From Cymbomonas tetramitiformis (taxonomy: Eukaryota; Chlorophyta; Pyramimonadophyceae; Pyramimonadales; Pyramimonadaceae), in the NCBI GenBank assembly GCA_001247695.2, contig LGRX02034248.1:62001-126000 (forward strand): DNA of 64,000 bases, in the 5' to 3' direction. The position numbers and the translations under genes were made by a program. The notes under the pieces were generated by a model. That model was given only the letters and a program-made list of their open reading frames with translations. It was not told the DNA's origin and searched no databases. Shown in pieces: positions 19,191 through 28,940 of this stretch; positions within the stretch are counted from its first letter, which is position 1, and each line of letters opens with the position of its first letter.

Positions 19191-20519
19191 TGAACAAGGC
19201 TACAATTCAAGCAATTGCAATATCTTTATGGCAGGAAAGATTGACCAGTAAATTAACAAGTTGAGCAACAGCTCCTCCAAATAGTTACTTCAAGTTAGAA
19301 CAGCCTCCAAATGGGCAATATTCAAGTCTTATACTTTCAAGTCGCGCAGTTCATATCTCTAATCGATCTGTCCCATGTCGGCTGGCATATCATCATCTGC
19401 CACCTATACAAATCCTAATGAGAGAATCTGCATTTGGACAATCCTAATCAAGACAGTTGATTTCATTGTCCCTTGCTGATCTTTGCTTTCTTCCTACGAG
19501 GAGCCACGTCAAGCACTTCTTCTTCATCACTGTCACTGCTTATGGAGCATTTCAATTGAGTTATATACTCATGTGTCCAACATCTCGGATATTTCCTAGG
19601 TTGCCTCTTCGTCTCTTCAGACACCCCAGCCTTATTCTCACCCATTGAAGTCAATCCAGTATCTGACCCACAAGGTTTCTTCGGTGGTGCATGAACAGTC
19701 TCCACCACAGAGGCTGGGGCATCCTCAGATATGGCCTCAGACTCCTGCTCGGTGATAGGCGGATCCTCTGGCTGAACAGGTGAGGTCGGGGATGTGCCCT
19801 TTGGCACCCAGATAAGTTCACCCTTCTCATCCATGATCAATTGCAGTCCCAGTCTCTTCAACCTTCGAGCTTCAGCTTGTTCTTCAGCATCGTCAGCTAC
19901 CAAGTCATCGAACTCGCTGACGTCATCCTCAGTGTCATCATATTCGGGCGAGGCTGGCTCCCATTTCGGACTGGCAGCGTCCATGTCATATGTGACACCC
20001 GCCGACCCGCGTCATCGTTGTCATCCGAACCTGGTAGCTTCTCCTTACTGTTAGTGACACCCGCGTCATCATTGTCATCAGAATCCGGTAACTTCTCTTT
20101 ACTCCAGGACACAGCGCCTGTACCCGAATCGTCACTGTCTGTAGGCTCTGAGTGTACAGGCTTACGCCCCGTGTAGGGAATTCCACGATATTCGTCATCG
20201 TCAATCACAATCGTCGGATTCCCGCGCCCAATGCTGCTGATCGGTAATCTATGAGAATGGCGCTACCGGCGCCTTCAACTGAGTGGCGTCTTCCAGAAAC
20301 CAGCCGCCGCCCCTATTACGCTCCCAGCGGCGTAGAGCACCCGAAGGGTGGACGATAATATGCTGCCAGCTATAATCCAGTCCAGGCTTTCGCTCTCCAT
20401 AGTACGAAGTCAATGGCTCGGGAGTCCCCTTCCGAGCCCATTGCCATTTCACTGCTCCAGTACGCGTAAATACAATATGCCAATCGAATAGTTTGTCATG
20501 GCTAGTGTTCCCTGGCACA
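19191..20519 (-). repeat. 5' LTR of the gypsy element
   Basis: This 1,329-bp copy of 4383-5699 carries two extra segments of 8 bp (near 20002) and 4 bp (near 20250), which account exactly for the length difference. It should contain the element's promoter, but I could not pick out a TATA box with confidence. Confidence 0.96.
19463..20518 (-). pseudogene. LTR ORF, 5' LTR copy, frameshifted
   Basis: This is the counterpart of the 347-codon ORF at 4655-5698. The 4-bp and 8-bp insertions break it into three frames (20249-20518, ~19990-20208 and 19463-19984). The encoded pieces are otherwise nearly identical to the intact copy. Confidence 0.7.
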
Positions 20520-20524
20520 CAGTG
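20520..20524. repeat. Target-site duplication CAGTG, right copy
   Basis: CAGTG immediately follows the terminal CA of the right LTR and matches 4378-4382. Confidence 0.92.
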
Positions 20525-20930
20525 TCACTGTCCCGTTCTCGAAAACATGTCCCAATTCTCGTTTCGCTGTCCTAATTCTTGGTCATTTTACAGCAGATGT
20601 CGCTTTGAGTATTTTGCGATGTACAGATGCTATTTGTTAACTATGCAACTTCAACTTAATGCGGAACGCTCTCTCTCTCTCTCGCAGTGAGACCCCGTAC
20701 AGCCAGGCGAAGATTTTTAAGATTACGTGTTCATCTAAGTAAAAATTTCCTATGTAATATTATCACATATTTCTACTGAGTCAGGGGGTATTCGCATCGC
20801 AAAGAATGATGACCCCTTTCACTACTTTTGGAAGTCGCGAAAATCCTAAGATCCCGCTCAACATACCCACATGACCGCGCCGGCCCTTAGCGAGAATTGT
20901 GCTTGGCCTTTCAGACCGTACGAATTAATA
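20525..20930. other. Right flank of the gypsy element
   Basis: No ORF with coding character. A short CT microsatellite lies at about 20670-20685. Confidence 0.4.
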
Positions 20931-21032
20931 TGGAAAGATAACACATATGCGATAATGTTTTGGTAAGCCGTTCCCTCATCCGCAGCGCATACTTGCTTCA
21001 AGCGAGCGCGCAGATGAGGGACGAAACCCTAG
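20931..21032 (+). repeat. Dispersed hairpin module, copy 1
   Basis: It starts GGAAAGATAACACATATG, contains the stem CCCTCATC...GATGAGGG (20973-21020) with a nested TTGCTT/AAGCGA hairpin, and ends GAAACCCTAG. The same arrangement recurs at 37672-37776 with different stem and loop bases, so the structure is preserved better than the sequence. Confidence 0.65.
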
Positions 21033-21340
21033 TCAGTTCGAATTTTTGCGGCCAGCGTGCTAACCTCCTTTTTTAGGGTTTAGTACCTTTCGTGATAATT
21101 TTTTTCAGTTGAGTTAATAAAATATACTAAAGGTATATTTTATTTGCTTCATTTGCCTTTTTTTTGGAAAACCTGTAGTCCTATGGATCCTAGTGATCCG
21201 TAGGGCAGTGAAGGCGACAAAGAGCGACTCCTAATCGCGCCGCCCCTTACTGAGCACTTAACTGTGCTCAAGGGGGCGGATATTTACTAAACATTGATTA
21301 ACAGACAAACTTTTTGATTGTTTGTTTGCAGAATTCGAAT
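21033..21340. other. AT-rich spacer
   Basis: Nothing recognised. TTAATAAAATATACTAAAGG-type AT-rich sequence lies around 21115-21150. Confidence 0.35.
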
Positions 21341-21605
21341 AACGAAAACGTGAAGCTCAGGGGGAAAAGGGATCGGCAGATATGTCACCTTTCACGCAAG
21401 CAGCTTTGTCAAACGAAAGGCGCAAGACGCGGCGGTGCTCATTAAGCACTTCATCGCAAGTCAGGGGAGGAGGCATCCCGCCATAGGGAAGCTCCAAGAC
21501 GCCCTCACGGTAGTCATTGGGGGGAAAACCGTGAACGTCGAGAATCACTTGGCGTGCTTTACTGAAGAGAGGGAGCTCGAGGACTGCGCATTATGGGTAG
21601 TCGAG
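21341..21605 (+). CDS. Candidate exon, unknown protein
   Basis: A frame without an obvious start reads GRYVTFHASSFVKRKAQDAA, then LIKHFIASQGRRHPAIGKLQ and ENHLACFTEERELEDCALWV before a strong GAG|GTGAGT donor at 21605/21606. Composition looks like a folded protein and not chance. No family is recognised. It may belong with 22462-22872 and 23308-23508 as remnants of one plus-strand gene or element. Confidence 0.32.
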
Positions 21606-21883
21606 GTGAGTTGCGTTACCATTGTTGCCTCAATCTTGAAGGAGTGATCGGCACACTGAAGCTGATCACAATCCATTGCCTTCTTCTGCTCTTACCTCTG
21701 CTCCTTATGATTTCGAACCGGACCAAATTACCTTACTTACTTACCTTACTTAATCAGCAGCAGCAGCAAAGCGCGAATCCCAACGGGCGACACAGACGAA
21801 CTTCCGATCTCACGATCGCCAGACGCTAACGATGACAGTGCCACTGCATTCGCGTACATTTATCGCGACGTCACCCTCGCGTT

Positions 21884-22483
21884 GTGGCGTGGCATGTTGG
21901 GATGGAAAAAGCGAAGTATTGTCGCGCACATGATCCTACGGTCAGATGGCCTAGTGGAGATCTCTTTTTGAGATCGATCCGCCTAGTACTGTGTGCAATC
22001 ACCCACAATTACCGGAACTGCCAAGAACCGTTGTTCAATTTCCAAACATCACAGCGAAATTTACGGTTACACCGAAACCACACACGCCAACAGCGGAAAA
22101 AAGCATTGGAAACGGAAAATTGGGAAGCGAAAACAATTTTAAAAGCAACTTTGTTGCGAGAACACGAGAAGAAAGCTTGCGTTAGGAACATCGCGAGAAA
22201 ACATCGAGAAATTCACTTTGACAAGAGTCGTATGAGAGAAGCCACGGAAATAACGCAAGAATTGGACAAAATTACGCAACACACGACGCAACAATCGAAG
22301 GCAATCGACAAACATCTTGGGAATCTTCAGAGGGGCGCACATTGTTCCGAAACCGAAATTACCGACACAATTAGACTTACGCCTTCCATTGACAGGGGGG
22401 GAACCAACGGCGCACGTCCGAAAACAGAAACGGTAAAATTAGGAATGGGGAAACCTCGAATTTGTGTGAAGGTCTGTTGTTGA
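21884..22483 (+). CDS. Uncertain 199-codon ORF, basic and Thr/Lys-rich
   Basis: A hydrophilic frame rich in Arg, Lys, Glu and Thr, with no recognisable domain. Its central part (KALETENWEAKTILKATLL and on) would be helical. There is no supporting splice or homology signal, and it may be chance in a biased region. Confidence 0.18.
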   Translation: MAWHVGMEKAKYCRAHDPTVRWPSGDLFLRSIRLVLCAITHNYRNCQEPLFNFQTSQRNLRLHRNHTRQQRKKALETENWEAKTILKATLLREHEKKACVRNIARKHREIHFDKSRMREATEITQELDKITQHTTQQSKAIDKHLGNLQRGAHCSETEITDTIRLTPSIDRGGTNGARPKTETVKLGMGKPRICVKVCC

Positions 22484-22872
22484 GCAAGGAGAAACTCATT
22501 ACCCCTAAAAGAATTAAGAAGGTGGAAGTTAGCGGTCTGTCACAGGTGTTCCTGGAGCGGGTAAAGCTCTCGGCAAAAGGGCTCAAGGGACTGAACTTTG
22601 AGGAGGGGCCGGAGGGAAAGATCGTCAAGTACCTTGCGGCCCTTGGGGCAAGGGGTGAGCTAAAACCCCATACCACGAGAGGAATTCCTGCTACACTAGC
22701 ATCAAAACTGAGACTTAACCCCCTCTTCCGGTATGTGCTTCGAAAACGAAGCATCGAAAATCCTGTACTCAATTTTGATTTGTTAAGTTATTTGACCCCC
22801 GATCACAATTTTGAAAATAGATCTGAAAACGTCGCATCAAGGCGCATTCAAACATGTGTATGGAAATTGTGA
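22462..22872 (+). CDS. Uncertain exon-like ORF, unknown protein
   Basis: This open frame includes ITPKRIKKVEVSGLSQVFLE, GLKGLNFEEGPEGKIVKYLA and LASKLRLNPLFRYVLRKRS, compatible with a folded basic protein. The apparent first codon is TTG, so the true start or an upstream exon is unknown. No family is recognised. Confidence 0.25.
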   Translation: MCEGLLLSKEKLITPKRIKKVEVSGLSQVFLERVKLSAKGLKGLNFEEGPEGKIVKYLAALGARGELKPHTTRGIPATLASKLRLNPLFRYVLRKRSIENPVLNFDLLSYLTPDHNFENRSENVASRRIQTCVWKL

Positions 22873-23307
22873 AGAAGCAACATTTTGCATAAACTTCCAA
22901 GTTAAATGAAAGCCGACACATATAAGTTCGTTACATTTAAGCTATACAAGCCTTAGTGATGTAACAACCCTCGTTTTGACCGTGGACCTAGAATATGAAC
23001 TTTATAGGGTTTATGGAGCCGACATTAGGGTCAATATTAGGGTTTATAGTTGGGAATATGTTGAGCATATGTAACAATCGCAATTTGTAACTTGACACCG
23101 AAACGCTTTGTGCATGTTTACAATATATTATGCACGGTGCAGCGCGATGCGCCTCGCCGAGACGTTTCCGGCGGTATCTTTAAAGTTCGAGTTGGACCAC
23201 GGACACGAGAGTTATTCAAAAAAAGGCGGGCAACACCATAATGGCAACATCGACTTACCAGAAGAGGGGTTAAGGGGATACCACGGACAGCAATAAGGCA
23301 TAAAGAA
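22873..23307. other. Spacer without recognisable gene
   Basis: Short ORFs only. Two similar phrases (AGGGTTTATGG at about 23007 and AGGGTTTATAG at about 23039) are too short to define a repeat. Confidence 0.35.
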
Positions 23308-23508
23308 ATGACCATTAATTTTCAAAGAAACAGAAAGCCCTTTGCTTCCATCGGGGAAAAGGGAAACGGTGAAGCAGGATCTAACATCAACGAGCAGCAC
23401 TTTCTGCTGACGGCCTCCTTCTTCATCGAAGACGACACCCTCCACGAGGCGTGGGAATTTCAGGTCCCCAACTACAAGATCCGGGACACGGGAAGGGCGG
23501 CCGCTCAG
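23308..23508 (+). CDS. Uncertain exon-like ORF ending at a splice donor
   Basis: The frame starts with ATG, reads EQHFLLTASFFIEDDTLHEA and WEFQVPNYKIRDTGRAAAQ, and meets a CAG|GTAAAG donor at 23508/23509. It may belong to the same unidentified gene as 21341-21605. Confidence 0.25.
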
Positions 23509-23737
23509 GTAAAGACAAAGCCCATCCCTCTAACAATTGCTCCAACCAAGAACAACACCTCACATAAACACCCTACAAATTTCAGAACAAAAACACAGTC
23601 AGTTGATCAGAAAAGGGAAAGAGTCTGGGATAATTTTGCAACAATTAGAAGAGGCACATAAAAGCATCTCACAGAAAGAAACATTGAATTTAGGATCGGG
23701 ATACAGGATAAGGACGGGCAGAGTAAACTTATCAGGG

Positions 23738-23960
23738 CCCAGAGCACAAAGCACAAAGTAAGGACAGTGCAAGCACAAAGCACAAAGCACAAAGCACAGA
23801 GCCAGGGAAGCCCGAGCATAGAGCACAGAGAATGGGCACACGGGGCAAAGAACACAGAGCACCGTGCAAGGAGAGTTCAAGCACAGAGCACAATGCACAG
23901 GGCAAGGGGAGCCTGGACACAGACCACACAGCACAGAGCACGGAGCACAGAGCACAGGGG
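23738..23960 (+). repeat. Degenerate 7-bp satellite (GCACARA)n
   Basis: GCACAGA and GCACAAA heptamers recur throughout, interrupted by longer unique words. On the opposite strand this produces Cys/Leu-rich shadow ORFs that should not be read as proteins. Confidence 0.85.
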
Positions 23961-24139
23961 AAGTATGAACACATAAGAAGGGTGAATCCATGACGGATAT
24001 CTCTCGTGTTGCCACGCAGGGATGTACTCGCGTTATGAACTGTTTAGACTTCGAGCACGTCTCACCCTCTCACGGAATGGGGATGTTGGAAATCGTCCTG
24101 GCGTGACGGCTGAGAAGCCGTCGATTTGATTTTTTTCCA

Positions 24140-24250
24140 TGGTAAAATGGGTAAAATCGATGGTAATACGGGGGTAATACCCGGTAATACCCATACCCGG
24201 TATTACCGATGGTAAAACTTTTTGGTAACGTGCGGTAATACCCCCCTGCA
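24140..24250 (+). repeat. GGTAATACC-rich simple repeat
   Basis: GGTAATACC/CGGTATTACC and GGTAAAA words recur in both orientations, giving local self-complementarity. It directly precedes the gag-like segment at 24240. Confidence 0.7.
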
Positions 24251-24645
24251 CTAGGGTAAAGGTGGAAAAGGCAAAGGTAAAGGGAAAGGAAAATGAGCAG
24301 CACCAAATCCTCCTCAGCCTTGCCAACGCTGTGGTCGTACCAATCACGCCACAAAGGATTGTTTCTCCACCAGGACCCCAGAAGGAAAAGCCATACAAGG
24401 CAAGCCTCCAGCTCAGAATCCTTTCAGAAGACAGCAACAACAGAATAATCAGGGTGCTAAGAACGAGTCTGGCAAACTCGTCAATACAATCAACACCCTG
24501 GTTAAGGAGCTTAAGAATCAGCAGAGCATCAATGCAGCAGTTGCAGCTCCAGCTCCAGTTCCAGCTTCAGCTCCAGCTCCTCAGGGAAACTCTCAGGGTA
24601 CTGCACAGGTACCAGTGTTGAGAGCACATCTGGAAAATGGCGAGG
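24240..24645 (+). pseudogene. Second gypsy element: gag 3' end with CCHC knuckle
   Basis: After a Gly-Lys repeat the frame carries CQRCGRTNHATKDC, an exact C-X2-C-X4-H-X4-C nucleocapsid knuckle, at about 24319-24362. A Gln/Asn-rich linker and an Ala-Pro repeat follow, then VPVLRAHLE, where the retroelement frame is cut by an insertion. A TGA lies just upstream of the knuckle in this frame, so the copy is broken. The protease-RT part resumes at about 26441 in the same orientation. Confidence 0.75.
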
Positions 24646-24752
24646 CGATCCGGGATCGCTCTTTTTGTGATCCGGAACGGGATCGATCCCGGGAGGGAAG
24701 TTTCTTACGGGATCGTTCCGGTTTCGGCGAAATTACACGATCGTAGAGGGTA

Positions 24753-24889
24753 CGCTCCAGGTACGGGAACGATCTTGGAACGCTCCAGGTATGGGAACGA
24801 TCCTGGAACGCTCCAGGTATGGGAACGATCCTGGAACGCTCCAGGTATGGGAACGATCCTGGAACGCTCCAGGTATGGGAACGATCTCA
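24753..24889 (+). repeat. 28-bp tandem repeat, 5 copies
   Basis: Units of CGCTCCAGGTATGGGAACGA plus TCCTGGAA are repeated five times, with the first and last diverged. GGAACGATCC within each unit resembles the GGGATCG/CGTTCC words around 24655-24720. Confidence 0.9.
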
Positions 24890-25456
24890 AATCGGAGAGG
24901 GTGATTCTTTGCCCAGGAAATTTTGTCAAGACACATTGCCACACCCTATTCCTATTGCCCGTGATGCGTAAAAGTGCCTCTGCCTCACAAAAGGTTTCAG
25001 GAAGCCGGTCACAAGGTGACTCGGTGTGTGCCATTTCGTGCAACAATCTACCCATTGGAACATATCTCTCGTATGCAGTGCGGATACAGAATATGTTATC
25101 CGCGTTATTCTCACGAAAATAAAAGTCTAGGTGCTCGTTATTCTCTGGGTCTTCCCGGTTCCTATCGACTACTAAATAACATGCGAGCGCGCATGAGACG
25201 AACCCTCTAAACAAAAAAGATGTCAAGATCTCTCTTGAGCTCAGCGTACTCATCTGAGTAAACTGGGTTCGGACCATATCACCTGAGGTAGTAGAACCAC
25301 CGCCAGCACAATCTCCGGAAACATCTTCGTTCGCACGTTCACGCACATCTGATCGCTTCCTTTTGTTATTCACCATTTTTCCTACATGCGAACAAAAAAA
25401 CCACACCCCACGCAATCCGTCAGAACGACACCACGAACTCGAATCCCCAGGTGTTA

Positions 25457-25495
25457 AGAGGTGGGCCTTTTTAGCAGCTAAAAAGGCCCACCTCT
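25457..25495. other. 39-bp perfect palindrome
   Basis: Nineteen-base arms (AGAGGTGGGCCTTTTTAGC and its reverse complement) flank a single central A. It lies inside the insertion that splits the second gypsy element. Confidence 0.9.
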
Positions 25496-25769
25496 GACAA
25501 TTCCAGTAAAAATTTACATATGTCCTGCAACCGTCAGTAAAAATATGTTCCCTATGTGTAATTAAAACATAAAATCTATGGGGTGACGCCCATTCCCGTG
25601 CAACCGACACAGGAAACCAACTTCAAAAAAACTAAAACATCACGTAACGTGGGAGCCCCTAGCCCCCATCAGTATCTACGCCCCTATTCAACTACACTAC
25701 TCGCCCTCCTGTATGTTGTATGCATTTGAAATGCACCGGCGGATGTTATGGTCAGATCCTCCATCAACC

Positions 25770-25881
25770 ATCCCAATAGGTTGCAGTGGAAATCACTGCA
25801 ACCATTCTTGGGTGTCCCACCCGTCAGCCGCCCATTTCAAAAGCATTCAATTCGCTACCTATTGGGGAAAGGGACACCCGG
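25770..25881. repeat. Fold-back with internal perfect hairpin
   Basis: GGTTGCAGTG and its exact complement (25779-25803) sit at the left of a larger inverted arrangement in which TCCCAATAGG (25770-25779) pairs with CCTATTGGGGA near 25857. A GGGTGTCCC/GGGACACCC pair adds to it. This suggests a cruciform-forming or MITE-like sequence. Confidence 0.6.
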
Positions 25882-26440
25882 AACCGCTGCCCCTGAAGGT
25901 GCCCCGGCGGCTCCAGGTGTCAAAAATTACATCCAAAATTGACGAACATCATACTTAAGCACACGTGCGCTCATATACCTGTGAGGCGCACCTGTGAATC
26001 TTACGGGTCGAACCTCCAGCACCACGCACCGCACTCTACGGGCTTCCGTGTCTCCCGCGGACACCCTATTTAATATCAACGAAGGGTTTTTTTTTTTTTA
26101 CAACAAACCTTTCTCCACTTAATATATCTTAATATTTTACACACTGTGATGAGGGTTTGTGAAAGCTGAACGAACCCCGTGAGCTCTTGTATTCTACGGT
26201 TCCTTCGCCGTTCTGTACTGTTCTCGGAACACGAATCGCAAGGTTTCGCTTCGCGTTTCGGTTCTCGAGTTTCGATCCAACCTCCCTCGTGGATTGCGCT
26301 GAAGACGCAAAATAACGTTACATATTTATGATGACAGGTCCGCTCTGGGCCGATGCATGAACGGGGATCGTGACGTGTCGTCTTTGTTACACGAGCGCTC
26401 CGCAACGGGGGGGGACGAGGAATAGTCGATTACGCATTCA

Positions 26441-28222
26441 GAACTGAACGTCGAATTCCAGATGCACCCCGAGGGTAAATCAGCCTGAAGATGCCACTGA
26501 AGCAAGTGGCCGGGTTGAGAGTATCTCAGAAGAAGTCCTTTCCAGTCTGACATTACAGTTTCAGCAGATGGACACTCCCTCAGAGCACATCGCACAGATG
26601 CAGTCTCAGACAGCACAGCTGAAATCACAGAAGAAGCTGTTGTTGTACAAAGGGAAAGTATATGGACAGAGTACTCACATATTGGTAGATCCAGGAGCTA
26701 CATCGTCTTTCATCGACAGACATTTCGCTGCTCAGCTTGGTATTGCACCCACAGATTCCTCATCATTCTCAGTGGGATTGGCTGGAGGAAGCCAACTACC
26801 CTGTACATCCTATCTTCCCAATGCTACATTCACGCTGGGTAAGTATAAGGACACAGAGGATTTCTACATCATTGACATGAAACCCTTCACTGTCATCCTG
26901 GGTCAAGATTGGTTGGAAAGGAGAAATCCACACATTGACTTCCAGTCCAAAAACCTGACGATCACTAGGAAGCACTCATCAGGTTCCAGTGTTCGCACAG
27001 TACTATCCAGAGTTGAACAGACTCCAGGCTCAGATGACCTTCCTGAAATGGAATTGGTCAGTGCCACCACCATGAGAAAGCACCTACGTCGTATTCGATC
27101 CAGTGGTTCGGCTGAAGAAGCCGTAGCTTATCTCTTCTTTCTCTCAGAGGTCGATGGTGAACTGGTCTTCGCAGCAGCAGAATCAGACACCACTATTGAA
27201 GACCCAGAGGTCACAGCAACACGTGATCAGATGAGGGAAGACTTTTCAGACATATTCCAGGAGGATCTTCCAGCTGGTCATAGGCCAGAACGGTTTGAAG
27301 GTGGTTATCATCGAATCAACATTGAACCTGGGCACAAACCGCCATCACAGCCAGTTCGTACCATACCAGTGCCCATGATGGAAGAGCTCAAACGACAAAT
27401 CATCAAATATGTCGAATATTGGGTATCCTTCGTCCGTCATCATCTCCATATGGATGTCCTATCATTTTCGCTCCTAAGCCAGGTGGGAAGTGGAGGATGT
27501 GCTGTGATTATCGAGCCCTTAATAACATCACAATTAAGGACACGATCGTATCCATTGCCACCTCACGTGCTCACGACACCCTTCTTGAACAGCTAAAAGG
27601 TGCACGATGGTTTTAGCAGATTAGACTTCAATCAGTTTTTCCATCAGATCCCTATACATCCAGATGACATTCACAAAACAGCGATTCGCACCAGATACGG
27701 TTCCTATGAGTGGACAGTTATGCCTTTCGGATTGACCAATGCTCCTGCAACCGCTCTACGTGTAGGAAATCGGGCATTCTTCGACTTCACCGATCGGTTC
27801 CTTGTCATTTTCATGGATGACACTATTGTGTACAGTCCGGACTTTGACAGCCACGTGAAGCATGTCCGACATTTTCTCCAGCGTTGCAGAGATCACCAGT
27901 TCTTCGTCAGGCCTTCCAAGGTGGAGTTGTTCGTCAGATCCATAGATTTTATCGGACATCACATCTCTGAAGCAGGCCTATCCATCATCGAAGACCGAAT
28001 CCGAGCAGTTATGGCAATACAGCCTCCAGTGTCTTATCAATGGTCCTACCGTTGGAAAGCAGCCTCTGCGCCGCATGGCTAAAGATGGCCAGTCATCCCT
28101 TCGGTCATTCTTGGGCATGGTCGGTCAATTTAGGAGATTCATACCAAAGTTCTCCAAGATTGCCGAGCCGCTCAATCGTCTCCTTAAAGATAATGCAGAA
28201 TTTGTCTGGGAATTTGAGCAGC
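26441..28222 (+). pseudogene. Second gypsy element: protease and RT, frameshifted and truncated
   Basis: The protease reads HILVDPGATSSFIDRHF (DPGA in place of the usual DSGA/DTGA) and ends VILGQDWLERRNP. RT is split over frames: [20 protein letters not shown], then [20 protein letters not shown] (frameshift near 27415), [19 protein letters not shown] (another near 27610), RFLVIFMDDTIVYS with the catalytic DD, and LRSFLGMVGQFRRFIPKFSK after a further shift near 28030. The match ends at about 28222, before RNase H. It is unrelated at close range to the gypsy element at 4383-20519. Confidence 0.92.
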
Positions 28223-28940
28223 AGTGCGTAAGACATACCTTGATTTTGAAAAAATCGTGCGCACAAAATGCTTCATATCTATGGCAAAAAAACAAAACCA
28301 ACATGTTGCCTGGAGGGGTGTGTTCCCTTCAACTTGCCCATTTCCCTGCCAAATTTTTGTTTTTTTTGTTTTTTTCGCTATTTTTGGGTCTTATAGCTTA
28401 TGTCATACAAGTCGTATGACGTTAGTACCCCTTTAGCATGCCATGTACATTACGCGGATATTATGCCGGTAGCATGCTCTTATGATGTCATTTAGTATCC
28501 TAACGCCAGACTTGCAGTTTTTTTTTGTTTTTTTTTTGTTTGCATGCGTCTTTGTTAGTATGCCGTTACGGTACCTACTACGTGAGACTAGACGCCGTTA
28601 ACATGCTAGCGCCACGCCGTTAGCGGCGTACTAGGTGAGACTAGACGCCGTTAACATGCTAGCGCCACGCATGCTAAAGGCGTGCTAACTACATGCTAAC
28701 GGCGACAACATGTTAAAGGTGTCCTAAGGGCGTGCTATGTGGTGCACATCTTAACGCGCCTAGAGGAATATTCCTCAAAAGATTCCCTGGTTAGGACACC
28801 TTTAGGAGGCCTTTAGGATGCCTGTAGTTCGCCCATCCTAACGGTATCCTAATGACACCCTAACGTGTGGCATTAGGACTCCTTTATGACGTACTAACCA
28901 CGTCTTAACGCGCCTACGGGGGGGGGGTCACAGGCCTGCG
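28223..28940 (+). other. 5' flank of the CACTA-type gene, rich in CTAAC/GTTAG motifs
   Basis: Poly-T tracts come first. From about 28430, words such as GCCGTTAACATGCTAGCGCC and CTAACG recur in both orientations. One ~45-bp phrase (CTAC/AGGTGAGACTAGACGCC..) is duplicated at about 28577 and 28630. A G9-10 run lies at 28919. I found no clear CACTA terminus. Confidence 0.6.

Larger units (their letters stand above)
4383..20519 (-). mobile_element. Complete Ty3/gypsy LTR retrotransposon with two methyltransferase domains
   Basis: The element is 16,137 bp, or about 15.1 kb without the nested insertion at 5996-6985. It reads right to left: 5' LTR, ~850-nt leader, gag with CCHC knuckle, protease, RT, RNase H, Dam-like methyltransferase, integrase, chromodomain, C5-methyltransferase-like domain, polypurine tract, 3' LTR. 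The LTRs begin TG and end CA and are flanked by CAGTG duplications. RT-RNase H-integrase order and the C-terminal chromodomain place it in Ty3/gypsy near the chromoviruses. It is not active as it stands, because gag and pol both carry frameshifts and in-frame stops. LTR similarity indicates a young insertion. Confidence 0.96.
24646..26440. mobile_element. ~1.8-kb unclassified insertion splitting the second gypsy element
   Basis: The gypsy frame stops at about 24645 and resumes at about 26441. The intervening DNA starts with GGGATCG/CGATCCC-rich sequence and a 28-bp tandem array, and contains a 39-bp palindrome and a fold-back. The minus strand has an open frame whose ATG at about 25375 is followed by NKRKRS, a possible nuclear localisation signal. 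No transposase is recognised and I could not define TIRs or a target duplication, so the boundaries are approximate. Confidence 0.45.

Noticed and set aside
23599..24015. Cys/Leu-rich minus-strand ORFs resembling secreted or repeat proteins
   Set aside because: They come entirely from the GCACARA satellite, which is open in several frames.
24753..24889. CRISPR-like array
   Set aside because: The units are contiguous with no unique spacers, and the context is eukaryotic.
24705..25610. 301-codon minus-strand ORF
   Set aside because: Its C-terminal third is translated from the 28-bp tandem repeat and its first codon is not ATG. Only the stretch from the ATG near 25375 is mildly protein-like.
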